Assembly (NCBI RefSeq): GCF_004768785.1
Contig: NZ_SRMQ01000012.1
Location: forward strand, 1 to 57,038
Direction of reading: 5' to 3'
DNA from: Caproiciproducens galactitolivorans
GTDB taxonomy: Bacteria; Bacillota; Clostridia; Oscillospirales; Acutalibacteraceae
DNA: 57,038 nucleotides
Positions 33,401 through 41,318 of the stretch are shown here, piece after piece (position 1 is the first letter of the stretch; the number at the start of each line of letters is the position of its first letter). Below the pieces are notes generated by a model, which made no database searches, was not told where the DNA came from, and saw only the letters and a list, made by a program, of their open reading frames with translations. The position numbers and the translations under genes are program-made.

Positions 33401-34703
33401 CAGAAGATTTGATGACCCGAAGATTACCTCTTTTGAGAACATTATTGAAATTGACCTTTGCCACCTGACCGGCAACAACAGTTACTCTGTGAACCTCCTG
33501 CGGAACATATTTGTCAATAGACTGCTCTGTGACCGTGTAAACACCGGGCATAAGGTTATCCAGTTGGAATTTACCGCCGTTTGCGGTTGTTACAGTCTGA
33601 TTGACACCGTTACCGCTGATGGTAAACTGAATACCGTCAACCTTTCCGTCCTCACTTGTCTTTACAATCTGACAAGAGCCGTAGCTCACCTTCATTTTGA
33701 CAAAACCGCTGACAGGGTCGCTGACCTCCTGAGCGTAAGTGACAACATCCTGAATGCCGTTGCCATTCTGGTGGATACCATCAGACCATACGACCACACC
33801 TCTGCGGACACCGTTCTTTTTTGCGGCTGTGATAGTAAATTCCTTGCTCGGAGCTTTTTCCATTGAAACAGTCAATTTGTTTCCGCTGGTAGAGAAGGAA
33901 ACTCCGTCAATATTTGCCGAGAAGGTATAATTGCCAAGCACACCGTTTGTATCGGTGAGAGTAGCAACATACTTGCTTCCGTTCCATTCAAGCTCGTTTA
34001 CCTTTGCAGAACCGCTTGACCTTGTGCAGAAGCTCGGAACTTTCGTATGGTTCTGAACGCTTGTTACCATACTGTTGTAGTAAGACAGGATTTTACTGCG
34101 GAGTGGGTGTGCAGAGCTTACACATTCAAGCACGGCATTGTACCCGCCGGTAGAAACGTGATTAAAGCCTGCGTCTCTTTCGCCGACAATCGTTTCCCAA
34201 ATCAAAATCTGAGTGGCATAAGCGTGTGCGATACAGTTGGCGTCGCTTTCATTCTGCGACTTCCAGCTTGTCGAAATACCTCCACGATAGCCGTACTGCA
34301 AGATACGACCGATAAGCAGGCGAATATCATCGCCGGAAATCGTTCCGTTCGGGCTGATGTTGTTGAAGAAGTTCTCGTCCTTTTCGGTGAGAGTATCTCC
34401 AGTCCGCTGACCTGTACCCGGTTCAATACAGTAGGCAATATTGCCCGAATACGAACCCATTGCACGAAGTCCTGTATATTTTGTGGACAAGCCTTTCCAA
34501 CCGTTCATATAGTTGAGATTGCCGTGTCCCCATTCGCCGTTGTTATTGGTATCTCCGCTTCGGGGATAATCGACGAGGTACACATCGGCTTTTTCTCCTA
34601 CGGCTGCAAAGGCTGTCGTTGCCCCAATGCCCATAAAAGCAGTAAGGCTCATAACCGCCGCCAACACAAGCGAGACGGCTTTCTTGAATTTTGTTTTAAC
34701 CAT
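30453..34703 (-). CDS. Sortase-anchored thioester/Cna-B surface adhesin
   Basis: 1416 residues. A signal peptide ends at about residue 33 (ATTAFA). A thioester domain follows: Cys92 in YCIEPG and Gln165 in ATQILIWE are the expected cross-linking pair, used by Gram-positive adhesins to bond covalently to host or partner surfaces. Ten Cna-B/SpaA-like domains come next, each opening with a strand such as GNLRVIKSSED or GNIKLTKVDED. The end carries a sorting signal TPKTGDN, a hydrophobic helix and KKKK tail. The class B sortase of the same element is the likely anchoring enzyme. A GGGAGG site supports the ATG. In an ICE this protein probably promotes mating-pair contact. Confidence 0.92.
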   Translation of the reverse strand: MVKTKFKKAVSLVLAAVMSLTAFMGIGATTAFAAVGEKADVYLVDYPRSGDTNNNGEWGHGNLNYMNGWKGLSTKYTGLRAMGSYSGNIAYCIEPGTGQRTGDTLTEKDENFFNNISPNGTISGDDIRLLIGRILQYGYRGGISTSWKSQNESDANCIAHAYATQILIWETIVGERDAGFNHVSTGGYNAVLECVSSAHPLRSKILSYYNSMVTSVQNHTKVPSFCTRSSGSAKVNELEWNGSKYVATLTDTNGVLGNYTFSANIDGVSFSTSGNKLTVSMEKAPSKEFTITAAKKNGVRRGVVVWSDGIHQNGNGIQDVVTYAQEVSDPVSGFVKMKVSYGSCQIVKTSEDGKVDGIQFTISGNGVNQTVTTANGGKFQLDNLMPGVYTVTEQSIDKYVPQEVHRVTVVAGQVAKVNFNNVLKRGNLRVIKSSEDNLVEGVTFHLYGTSLSGIAVDEYAVTDKNGVASFDDVLISGTTPYTIEEVDTAIRYVVPANQTAPINWKEVTTRNFTNILKKFSVTVTKSDREEGTPQGDATLAGAVYGIYKGETLVDKYVTDKNGQFTTKEYVCDNDWTIREITPSEGYLLDGTIHKVGAEPQLYTVEHNQTANDVTEQVMKGNIAIIKHTDDGETKIETPENGATFEIYLKSSGSFDSAEEDERDVIVCDENGFGQTKDMPYGVYTVHQTSGWEGRELMDDFDVFIAQNGQTYRYLINNANFESYIKVVKVDAESGKNIPYAGAGFKIFDPDGNQVTMTFTYPTPTTIDIFYTDANGQLVTPEKLEYGKGYSLVEVQAPYGYVLDSTPVYFDVAEEHSSDEGGITVIKVDKPNMAQKGTVSIEKTGEVFSGVNISGEENADVIYQPVYEVKGLAGAVYEITAAEDIITPDGTLRYAKGEVVDTVTTDENGLAKSKELYLGRYTVVEITAPEGMVINKEAHEVELTYAGQEVAVTETATSFVNERQKVTVSLEKAIEKNDIFNIGNGDEVKNISFGLFAAEELVSTSGTSIPADGLIEIISLSENGKAVIKTDLPFGSYYVKELATDEHYILSDSKYPFTFSYAGQDTETVEIAVNDGKPIENKLIYGSVSGKKITENGEALGGAVIGLFKADETEFTKENALMTATSQKDGSFSFEKVPYGNWLVREIEQPEGFVLDETSYEVKISEVAQVIEVEIVNEYVHGNIKLTKVDEDYPDNKLTGATFEVYKDVNGDGKLDDGDELIGTLNETSTGIYEMKELLYGKYLVRETKAPEGFELDKGVYSVFIEKDETTYEVENKAGVGFINTAMKGNLKIVKTSSDGKVEGFTFRVTGVNGYDRSFTTDKNGEIVIEGLRIGDYTVSEVQDSVSASYVLPADKIATVKVGSTTVVEMHNELRDTPKTGDNSNVGLWTALAGLSALGIVGTAVVAYRKKKKEDNE

Positions 34704-34725
34704 TGCGTTTTCCTCCCTGAAATGC

Positions 34726-34752
34726 AAAAACGCACCGATGTTACTCAGTGCG
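34726..34752 (-). terminator. Rho-independent terminator after the lipoprotein gene
   Basis: On the minus strand CGCACTGA pairs with TCGGTGCG (34731-34752, one wobble), followed by TTTTTG. It separates the lipoprotein from the adhesin, whose ribosome site lies about 15 bp further, so the adhesin may depend on read-through or on a promoter not identified. Confidence 0.7.
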
Positions 34753-34773
34753 TCCGCTTAAAATTATTTTGTT

Positions 34774-35478
34774 TTAGCAGTAGCCGATATAGATGTTGTA
34801 CTCCGTATCGGATAGCTTTTCTGTCCATATCCACACAGCGGTAAAACCTTCGCTGTTCTTGTATCGGTTCAGTCTGCTTTCAATATCAGACTTAATACCG
34901 CTTCGGTTAGGATTTGCGGATATGGGATTGTCCCAACATTCTGTCGCCGTGCTGTCAAGAGAAAGCCCTATGCTTACCGCATACTCTTTTGCGTAACTTA
35001 CATAAGGGCTGACATCAAATGTCTGCTTGGGCGGCTCTGTCGGTTTCGGTTCTGCCGGCTTTTCTGTCGGTTTTTCAACCGGCTTTTGTTCGGCAGTTGT
35101 CTGTTCTTTTGGCTGTTCCGTTTGTTTTTCGGGTTCAGTCTGCGTGGTTGTCTGCTTTGGTGGCTCTGCCTTTGGCTTTTCAGTTACAGGAGTTTCAGCC
35201 GTTTTATCTTCCGCCGGTTTTGTCTGAACGGCTGCAACCGTCTGACTTTCAGCGGTTGATTGGATTTCTTCTGCCGTAATCGGTGTATCTTCCTGAACTG
35301 CCGTGCTTTCCGGTTCTTCTGCCGTATCTTCCTGAGAATTTGTTTCAGTATTACCAGCCGGAAAAGAAGTCTCTGTTTTCGTTATCTCCTGTGCAGCTTC
35401 TTTGGCTGTGTTACCGCTACAACCTACGAGGAAAATCATCAGGCAGGCAAGAACACAAGGTATCAGCCTGTTTTTCAT
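34774..35478 (-). CDS. Lipoprotein with Pro/Thr-rich spacer
   Basis: 234 residues. The signal peptide ends in a lipobox (FLVGC), so Cys20 should be lipidated and the protein held on the outer face of the membrane. A long Pro/Thr/Glu/Lys-rich spacer (for example KPTEKPAEPKPTEPPKQT) reaches through the wall, and a globular domain of about 80 residues follows (DVSPYVSYAKEYAVSIGLSL). No known enzyme motif. It is beside the adhesin and sortase-linked genes and could be a surface-exclusion or mating-contact component, which is an inference. Confidence 0.85.
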   Translation of the reverse strand: MKNRLIPCVLACLMIFLVGCSGNTAKEAAQEITKTETSFPAGNTETNSQEDTAEEPESTAVQEDTPITAEEIQSTAESQTVAAVQTKPAEDKTAETPVTEKPKAEPPKQTTTQTEPEKQTEQPKEQTTAEQKPVEKPTEKPAEPKPTEPPKQTFDVSPYVSYAKEYAVSIGLSLDSTATECWDNPISANPNRSGIKSDIESRLNRYKNSEGFTAVWIWTEKLSDTEYNIYIGYC

Positions 35479-35711
35479 TATCTATCGCTCCTTTCTGCCT
35501 TAATCGTAATCAAAACCGTTCAAAACATCAAAGGTGCGATTGGCTGAACTTTTTATCGTAGCAGACATTTTGCTTTTGCTCCAAATGTGCGAACCCTTTA
35601 ATAGACAGCTATATGTTATTGAGATAGATATACTCAAGGGAGATAGAGTATATTTTTCAGCAGGTTAATAGCCGGTATATATAGGGGTTAGAGTGTGAGA
35701 AAGGGGGAAGG

Positions 35712-36656
35712 CTATCGGCTGTCACGGTCGGCTCTGCTTCGCAGAAACTTGTTGTAATGCTCCAATGCCTTGCACACAAAATCCTCCGTTTGGCTTATGG
35801 GAATGTTCTTCGGGATAAGCTGTCGAACCCTGTCGCCCCTCAAAACAATTTTCTCCCTTTGGTTTGGTTTTTCCTCCGACATAATCGCTTGGATTGCTTC
35901 GGTTGTTAGCTTACCCTCCTCAAAGAACTTTCGCATACGGATTGTTTGGTCGTGGGACGGGGTTGCGTCGTTCAGGTCGATTTCATCAACCACATCACGC
36001 TGACTGTCCTCATCGAGAAAAGACAATTCAACCGCCGGTCGCATTTTAATTCGCCCCTCGTCCACATAATCCAAAAGTTCGGGAACAAGGTTTGTAAGGC
36101 GAATATATCGCTGAATTTGAGTTTTGCTGTCATCTGATTTATCAGCTAACAACATTACAGATTTTGTTCCCGCCAACTTGTCCCCCAGTGGGTCACAAGT
36201 TAAATCCGTGCGTTCTCCTTGCCTTTTCATTGCTTCCAAACGCATTTTGTAGGCATAAGCTTTTTCAGAGGGAAGTATCTGCGACCTTTGATAGTTGCTC
36301 TCAACCATTAAAATCGTGGCTTCGTCTCGGTTCAGGTCAACGACTTCACAACGGAGCGTATCAAACCCGGCAAGCTCACAAGCTCGCTTTCGTCTGTGTC
36401 CTGAAATGAGTTCGTATCTGCCGTCCTCTTTCTGCCTTACCGTTGCCGGAGTAATAACCCCTCGTTCCTTGATACTCTCAATGAGCTGTGCCATATCCTC
36501 GTCATCACGCACCTTAAAAGGGTGGTCGGGGAAATCGTCAATTTCAGTCAAGGGAATATCTCGAATTTTGGAAAGCTTTTCTTCATCTCTCTGTTCCTGC
36601 GTTGAAAATAAGTCATCGAGCTTCGTGAGAGTGAAGTCGCTCTTTCTTCCTGCCAT
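35712..36656 (-). CDS. parB: ParB/Spo0J-family partition protein
   Basis: 314 residues with the ParB N-terminal CTPase/nuclease-like fold (LTEIDDFPDHPFKVRDDEDM; the arginine box GHRRKRA at about 93) and a central HTH region. It has the length and order of ParB proteins on Gram-positive ICEs and would stabilise the excised circular form or regulate the operon. AAGGAGGTG precedes the ATG. It overlaps parA by 44 nt. Confidence 0.92.
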   Translation of the reverse strand: MAGRKSDFTLTKLDDLFSTQEQRDEEKLSKIRDIPLTEIDDFPDHPFKVRDDEDMAQLIESIKERGVITPATVRQKEDGRYELISGHRRKRACELAGFDTLRCEVVDLNRDEATILMVESNYQRSQILPSEKAYAYKMRLEAMKRQGERTDLTCDPLGDKLAGTKSVMLLADKSDDSKTQIQRYIRLTNLVPELLDYVDEGRIKMRPAVELSFLDEDSQRDVVDEIDLNDATPSHDQTIRMRKFFEEGKLTTEAIQAIMSEEKPNQREKIVLRGDRVRQLIPKNIPISQTEDFVCKALEHYNKFLRSRADRDSR

Positions 36657-37437
36657 CGGCTAACACCTCCTTTGTAAATTCGGTGTACGCCTTTGACACC
36701 GTACTGTTGGGTTCGTAGGCATAAATGCTCTTGCCTTTGGAAGAAGTCTCTGCGGCTTTTACGGCAATCGGGATATATGTTCGATACATCTTGATTTGAC
36801 TACCGAAGTTTTCTCTCAGAGCTTCTACCGTGCTTTTGGCGAGGTTGGTACGGCTATCCACCAAAGTGAGAAGCATACCGCCAATCTTTAAGTTCGGATT
36901 GATACGCTTCTTAACTCTTGAAATGGTCTGAACAAGCTGCGTCATTCCTTTTGCCGGTAAATACTGAGCCTGAACAGGAATAATAACGCTGTCTGCCGCA
37001 GATAGCGCATTGATTGTTACCATTCCGAGGGAAGGCATACAGTCTATAAGGATATAGTCGTATTTGTCCTTCACTTCGCTGAGATAATTTCTCAATGCCG
37101 TCTCTCTGCTCATTGCGTTGACAAGGTTAAATTCCATCGCAGAAAGCTCAAGGTTTGCCGGAACAAGGTCAACACCTTCGTCGTGGTGCAGAATACCGAC
37201 CGTAGGGTCATTCATCGTTTCGTTTATGACATCTGTGAGTTTTGTTGCAAGCGTGATACCCAAGTTATCCATATCCTGCCAACCGAGACAAGTGGTTAAG
37301 TCGCCCTGTGGGTCTGCGTCTATGAGCAGCACTTTCTTTCCCTGCATTGCAAGACCGACGCCGAGGTTTACCGTAGTGGTCGTCTTTCCAACTCCGCCTT
37401 TTTGATTGCATATCGCAATCGTTTTGCAGTTCGACAC
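36613..37437 (-). CDS. parA: ParA-family partition ATPase
   Basis: 274 residues with the deviant Walker A KGGVGKTTT at residues 13-21, Walker A' LLIDADPQGD and Walker B ILIDCMPSLG. It is a Soj/ParA-type ATPase that positions or stabilises the element with ParB. GTG start behind AAGGAGG. It is the first gene of the long minus-strand region and is preceded by an unusually long structured leader. Confidence 0.94.
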   Translation of the reverse strand: MSNCKTIAICNQKGGVGKTTTTVNLGVGLAMQGKKVLLIDADPQGDLTTCLGWQDMDNLGITLATKLTDVINETMNDPTVGILHHDEGVDLVPANLELSAMEFNLVNAMSRETALRNYLSEVKDKYDYILIDCMPSLGMVTINALSAADSVIIPVQAQYLPAKGMTQLVQTISRVKKRINPNLKIGGMLLTLVDSRTNLAKSTVEALRENFGSQIKMYRTYIPIAVKAAETSSKGKSIYAYEPNSTVSKAYTEFTKEVLADGRKKERLHSHEAR

Positions 37438-37767
37438 TTTGTGCGTCCTCCTTTCGTAAAATTCATAGCCATCGCAGTATGGCTATGTACTTGACCGGCT
37501 CATTTCCTAACCGGTCGGGCAATATTTGTTCTCAACACCCCTTGCCGAGCATAAAGCTCACGGGAAGTCACTAAGGAACAGGTTGCTAATCTGTATCATA
37601 GGAATTTCACCTCTGCCGGGTACTCCGCCAGCTCCGTAGAGAAGTATCATTATCCTTCTGACTGTCATCGCCGTAACAGGGGCAACCTGTTACTTATACC
37701 GGGAGTTCTCGCTGTTCTGCAATGCAGAAGTCACGGCGTACCCGATAAGGTGGCTAAAATCATCAGA
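37438..37767 (-). promoter_or_regulatory. Structured parA leader with alternative pairings
   Basis: This 330-base non-coding leader contains, from the transcript 5' end: arm GTACCCG-type (37738-37744) pairing with 37617-37623 as a long closing stem; hairpin TTCTGC/GCAGAA (37715-37729); hairpin 37673-37693 (GTAACAGG/CCTGTTAC); a 10-nt segment at 37682-37691 that can instead pair with 37577-37586 inside a 13-codon ORF; hairpin GACCGG/CCGGTC (37493-37516); and a 9-bp hairpin (CATAGCCAT/ATGGCTATG, 37464-37487) just before the parA ribosome site. The layout suggests translational or transcriptional attenuation. Not matched to a known RNA family by eye. Confidence 0.55.
37558..37599 (-). CDS. 13-codon leader peptide MIQISNLFLSDFP
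   Basis: Short ORF in the parA leader with a convincing AGAGGTGA site eight bases before the ATG. Its codons 5-8 cover the segment 37577-37586 that can base-pair with 37682-37691, so ribosome progress through it could switch the leader structure. It is 120 bases upstream of parA. It may regulate in cis rather than act as a peptide. Confidence 0.45.
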   Translation of the reverse strand: MIQISNLFLSDFP

Positions 37768-37773
37768 ATTAAA

Positions 37774-37803
37774 GTCTTAGTGAATGATTTATTCAGTTGT
37801 CAA
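37774..37803 (-). promoter_or_regulatory. Candidate promoter of the parA leader
   Basis: On the minus strand a consensus TTGACA (37798-37803) is followed after 18 bp by a weak TAAGAC (37774-37779). Two AGTGAATG copies (37779-37786 and 37812-37819) flank it and may be a regulator site. Confidence 0.45.
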
Positions 37804-37935
37804 AATACAAGTGAATGGGCTGACCTTTTCGTGGTTCGGAATTAACCCCTTCACTCATTTGGACAAAGGGGGTCAAAATGCACACCCAAAATCACCCCTT
37901 TTTCAAAAATTTCTTGAAAATATTTTTTTAGAAAC

Positions 37936-37979
37936 AAAAAAGCCGCCTATTTCCCTCGTAATTGAGGTCAATAGACGGC
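37936..37979 (-). terminator. Minus-strand terminator between tet(W) region and parA
   Basis: GCCGCCTATT (37942-37951) pairs with AATAGACGGC (37970-37979) with one mismatch, an inner CCTC/GAGG helix, and a run of six T on the minus strand. It would stop any transcript arriving from the cargo side and so isolates the parA promoter. Confidence 0.75.
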
Positions 37980-38048
37980 GGGTAGAAATATTCATAATTT
38001 TGGTGTATAATAGGAAATTAAGAGAAAGACAAATTTGTATTTAGTAAA

Positions 38049-38147
38049 ATGCAGACAACACCACGGATCGGCTTTTGGCTGGACAATTCCAACCAAACAC
38101 CGCAGCAGACAGTAGAAACCATTCTGAACGTTAGGAAGCCGGTATGA
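38049..38147 (+). pseudogene. Possible 3' remnant of a kinase-like gene upstream of tet(W)
   Basis: A 32-codon reading frame (MQTTPRIGFWLDNSNQTPQQ then TVETILNVRKPV) has no ribosome site and looks like the last part of a P-loop kinase (W-L-D-x-S-x-x-T-P-x-x-T-V-x-x-I-L). It may be a scar of the event that brought tet(W) here. Only a pattern impression. Confidence 0.25.
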
Positions 38148-38186
38148 TTGTTACATATAAGGGGAAGAAAAATTTCTTTTAGATAC

Positions 38187-38215
38187 TTGTTTTCCTAAAA
38201 CTGATGTGATATAAT
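38187..38215 (+). promoter_or_regulatory. Promoter of tet(W)
   Basis: TTGTTT at 38187-38192, 17-bp spacer, TATAAT at 38210-38215. It precedes the leader-peptide ORF by 30 bases. Confidence 0.85.
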
Positions 38216-38244
38216 AATTCAATTCCAGAAAAGGAGTAAAAAAT

Positions 38245-38268
38245 ATGCGGCAAGGTATTCTTAAATAA
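38245..38268 (+). CDS. tet(W) leader peptide MRQGILK
   Basis: Seven-codon ORF behind an AAAAGGAG site. Its sequence (GGCAAGGTATTCTTAAAT) is partly complementary to a later leader segment around 38340-38357 (ATTTAAGAATAC...TTGCC), so ribosome behaviour on the ORF can decide which structure forms. This is the usual attenuation layout of ribosomal-protection genes. Confidence 0.7.
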   Translation: MRQGILK

Positions 38269-38438
38269 AACTATAATCAAATAGTGGGAACAAAGGATTA
38301 TGATAGTCCCTTTTGTAGGGGCTTAGTTTTTTGTACCCAATTTAAGAATACTTTTGCCTTATCAATTTTGACATATCCCCAAAAACAGCACTCACAAACA
38401 GGTGTATGCTGTATATGTGTATGTCCGCAAATTATCAT

Positions 38439-38475
38439 CCCCAGTGGTAAAAGTATTTTACTGCTGGGGATTTTT
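38439..38475 (+). terminator. Attenuator terminator in the tet(W) leader
   Basis: Stem CCCCAG..GTAAAA / TTTTAC..CTGGGG (38439-38469) followed by TTTTT (38471-38475), 35 bases before the tet(W) ATG. Transcripts probably stop here unless tetracycline slows leader translation (inference from the tet(M)/tet(O)/tet(W) family). Confidence 0.8.
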
Positions 38476-38509
38476 ATGCCCTTCGGGGCAGTAAAGGGAG
38501 GACAATCAC

Positions 38510-40429
38510 ATGAAAATAATCAATATTGGAATTCTTGCCCATGTAGACGCTGGAAAGACGACCTTGACGGAGAGCCTGCTATATGCCAGCGGAGCCATTT
38601 CAGAACCGGGGAGCGTCGAAAAAGGGACAACGAGGACGGACACCATGTTTTTGGAGCGGCAGCGTGGGATTACCATTCAAGCGGCAGTCACTTCCTTCCA
38701 GTGGCACAGATGTAAAGTCAACATTGTGGATACGCCCGGCCACATGGATTTTTTGGCGGAGGTGTACCGCTCTTTGGCTGTTTTAGATGGGGCCATCTTG
38801 GTGATCTCCGCTAAAGATGGCGTGCAGGCCCAGACCCGTATTCTGTTCCATGCCCTGCGGAAAATGAACATTCCCACCGTTATCTTTATCAACAAGATCG
38901 ACCAGGCTGGCGTTGATTTGCAGAGCGTGGTTCAGTCTGTTCGGGATAAGCTCTCCGCCGATATTATCATCAAGCAGACGGTGTCGCTGTCCCCGGAAAT
39001 AGTCCTGGAGGAAAATACCGACATAGAAGCATGGGATGCGGTCATCGAAAATAACGATAAATTATTGGAAAAGTATATCGCAGGAGAACCAATCAGCCGG
39101 GAAAAACTTGTGCGGGAGGAACAGCGGCGGGTTCAAGACGCCTCCCTGTTCCCGGTCTATTATGGCAGCGCCAAAAAGGGCCTTGGCATTCAACCGTTGA
39201 TGGATGCGGTGACAGGGCTGTTCCAACCGATTGGGGAACAGGGGAGCGCCGCCCTATGCGGCAGCGTTTTCAAGGTGGAGTATACAGATTGCGGCCAGCG
39301 GCGTGTCTATCTACGGCTATACAGCGGAACGCTGCGCCTGCGGGATACGGTGGCCCTGGCCGGGAGAGAAAAGCTGAAAATCACAGAGATGCGTATTCCA
39401 TCCAAAGGGGAAATTGTTCGGACAGACACCGCTTATCCGGGTGAAATTGTTATCCTTCCCAGCGACAGCGTGAGGTTAAACGATGTATTAGGGGACCCAA
39501 CCCGGCTCCCTCGTAAAAGGTGGCGTGAGGACCCCCTCCCCATGCTGCGGACGTCGATTGCGCCGAAAACGGCAGCGCAAAGAGAACGGCTGCTGGACGC
39601 TCTTACGCAACTTGCGGATACTGACCCGCTTTTGCGCTGCGAGGTGGATTCCATCACCCATGAGATCATTCTTTCTTTTTTGGGCCGGGTGCAGTTGGAG
39701 GTTGTTTCCGCTTTGCTGTCGGAAAAATACAAGCTTGAAACAGTGGTAAAGGAACCCACCGTCATTTATATGGAGCGGCCGCTCAAAGCAGCCAGCCACA
39801 CCATCCATATCGAGGTGCCGCCCAACCCGTTTTGGGCATCCATCGGACTGTCTGTTACACCACTCCCGCTTGGCTCCGGTGTACAATACGAGAGCCGGGT
39901 TTCGCTGGGATACTTGAACCAGAGTTTTCAAAACGCTGTCAGGGATGGTATCCGTTACGGGCTGGAGCAGGGCTTGTTCGGCTGGAACGTAACGGACTGT
40001 AAGATTTGCTTTGAATACGGGCTTTATTACAGTCCGGTCAGCACGCCGGCGGACTTCCGCTCATTGGCCCCGATTGTATTGGAACAGGCATTGAAGGAAT
40101 CGGGGACGCAGCTGCTGGAACCTTATCTCTCCTTCATCCTCTATGCGCCCCAGGAATACCTTTCCAGGGCTTATCATGATGCACCGAAATACTGTGCCAC
40201 CATCGAAACGGCCCAGGTAAAAAAGGATGAAGTTGTCTTTACTGGCGAGATTCCCGCCCGCTGTATACAGGCATACCGTACTGATCTGGCCTTTTACACC
40301 AACGGGCGGAGCGTATGCCTTACAGAGCTGAAAGGATATCAGGCCGCTGTCGGTCAGCCGGTCATCCAGCCCCGCCGTCCAAACAGCCGCCTGGACAAGG
40401 TGCGCCATATGTTTCAGAAGGTAATGTAA
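38510..40429 (+). CDS. tet(W): Tetracycline resistance ribosomal protection protein Tet(W)
   Basis: 639 residues, the full Tet(W) length. It is an EF-G-like GTPase that binds the ribosome and dislodges tetracycline. G1 AHVDAGKTT (residues 10-18), G3 DTPGHMDF, G4 NKID ([11 protein letters not shown]) and the C-terminal EF-G domains IV and V are intact; I recognise the sequence as tet(W), with a few differences from the variant I remember. An AGGGAGGA site precedes the ATG. Base composition is clearly more GC-rich than the ICE backbone, and it lies opposite to the transfer genes, so it is acquired cargo. Confidence 0.96.
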   Translation: MKIINIGILAHVDAGKTTLTESLLYASGAISEPGSVEKGTTRTDTMFLERQRGITIQAAVTSFQWHRCKVNIVDTPGHMDFLAEVYRSLAVLDGAILVISAKDGVQAQTRILFHALRKMNIPTVIFINKIDQAGVDLQSVVQSVRDKLSADIIIKQTVSLSPEIVLEENTDIEAWDAVIENNDKLLEKYIAGEPISREKLVREEQRRVQDASLFPVYYGSAKKGLGIQPLMDAVTGLFQPIGEQGSAALCGSVFKVEYTDCGQRRVYLRLYSGTLRLRDTVALAGREKLKITEMRIPSKGEIVRTDTAYPGEIVILPSDSVRLNDVLGDPTRLPRKRWREDPLPMLRTSIAPKTAAQRERLLDALTQLADTDPLLRCEVDSITHEIILSFLGRVQLEVVSALLSEKYKLETVVKEPTVIYMERPLKAASHTIHIEVPPNPFWASIGLSVTPLPLGSGVQYESRVSLGYLNQSFQNAVRDGIRYGLEQGLFGWNVTDCKICFEYGLYYSPVSTPADFRSLAPIVLEQALKESGTQLLEPYLSFILYAPQEYLSRAYHDAPKYCATIETAQVKKDEVVFTGEIPARCIQAYRTDLAFYTNGRSVCLTELKGYQAAVGQPVIQPRRPNSRLDKVRHMFQKVM

Positions 40430-40479
40430 AGATACATAATCGTCAAGACGGCAACAATCAGAAGTTATGGAGGGTAACA

Positions 40480-41247
40480 ATGGAATATAGTAAGGAAGAT
40501 TTAATGGAAGCAAAAAAGCAAATTTGGGGAGTGGGAGAGAACATGGGAACAGAGGAAAGTAAAAAAATCTGGGAGGAGAACGCACAATTTTGGGATAATG
40601 CAATGGGTGACGAATCTAATGAATTTCACAGAGAGGTAGTGCGTCCCAAAGTAACGGAACTTCTATCTCCTAATCCTGCGGATTACATTTTGGATATTGC
40701 GTGTGGCAATGGAAATTATTCTTCGTATCTTGCACAAAGAGGCGCTTCGGTTGTCGCTTTTGATTACAGCAAAAAAATGATAGAATTGGCTAAAAGACGG
40801 CAATCACAATATGCAAAACAAATTGAATTTTGTGTGGCGGATGCGACCGATAGAAAAAGTATATTAGAATTAAAAAGAAATCGAGCCTTTACGAAAGCAG
40901 TTTCTAATATGGCAATTATGGATATTACGGATATTGAACCACTTCTTATGGCTGTTTATGAACTGTTGCAGGAAAGCGGAATTTTTGTCTTTGCAACGCA
41001 ACACCCTTGTTTTGTCACGTTGACTGAAAAATATATGACACCGCACAGTTACTATGATATAGCGATTGAAGGGCAACCGAAAGAGCAGATTTATTATCAT
41101 CGTTCCATACAAGATATTTTTAACCTTTGTTTTAGAGCTGGATTTGTCATTGATGGATTTTATGAAGAATGTTTTAAAACCAACAAAGAAATTCCTATGG
41201 TAATGATAGTAAGGCTTAAGAAGGTAAAACGTGATAGCTTAAAATAA
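40480..41247 (+). CDS. Class I SAM-dependent methyltransferase downstream of tet(W)
   Basis: 255 residues. Motif I ILDIACGNGNYSSYLAQRGA and the following acidic position VVAFDYSKKMIE give a standard SAM-binding Rossmann fold; later segments (MAIMDITDIEPLLMAVYELL) match the methyltransferase_11/25 type. Substrate is unknown. It follows tet(W) by 50 bp on the same strand with its own GGAGGG site and is more AT-rich than tet(W). A terminator follows. It may ride along with tet(W) rather than contribute to resistance. Confidence 0.88.
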   Translation: MEYSKEDLMEAKKQIWGVGENMGTEESKKIWEENAQFWDNAMGDESNEFHREVVRPKVTELLSPNPADYILDIACGNGNYSSYLAQRGASVVAFDYSKKMIELAKRRQSQYAKQIEFCVADATDRKSILELKRNRAFTKAVSNMAIMDITDIEPLLMAVYELLQESGIFVFATQHPCFVTLTEKYMTPHSYYDIAIEGQPKEQIYYHRSIQDIFNLCFRAGFVIDGFYEECFKTNKEIPMVMIVRLKKVKRDSLK

Positions 41248-41281
41248 ATTCCAATTTGTCGAACTTACTCTAAATTAGCAA

Positions 41282-41313
41282 AGACCGCTTACATCGTGTA
41301 GGCGGTCTCTTTT
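41282..41313 (+). terminator. Terminator after the tet(W)-methyltransferase pair
   Basis: A 12-bp stem (AGACCGCTTACA / TGTAGGCGGTCT, one wobble, loop TCG) at 41282-41308, followed by CTTTTCG on the plus strand. It lies between convergent genes. Confidence 0.85.
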
Positions 41314-41318
41314 CGTAT

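Noticed and set aside
32823-33866. 347-codon plus-strand frame opposite the adhesin
   Set aside because: Antisense to the well-supported Cna-B repeats; no domain pattern.
37558-37668. 36-codon version of the parA leader ORF starting at 37668
   Set aside because: No ribosome site at its first ATG; only the internal 13-codon ORF has one.
38284-38715. 143-codon plus-strand frame over the tet(W) leader and 5' end
   Set aside because: Runs through the attenuator and then tet(W) in the wrong frame; no ribosome site.
38510-40429. Calling this gene a housekeeping EF-G or tet(M)/tet(O)
   Set aside because: Length and sequence fit Tet(W), and the attenuator leader fits a ribosomal-protection gene.
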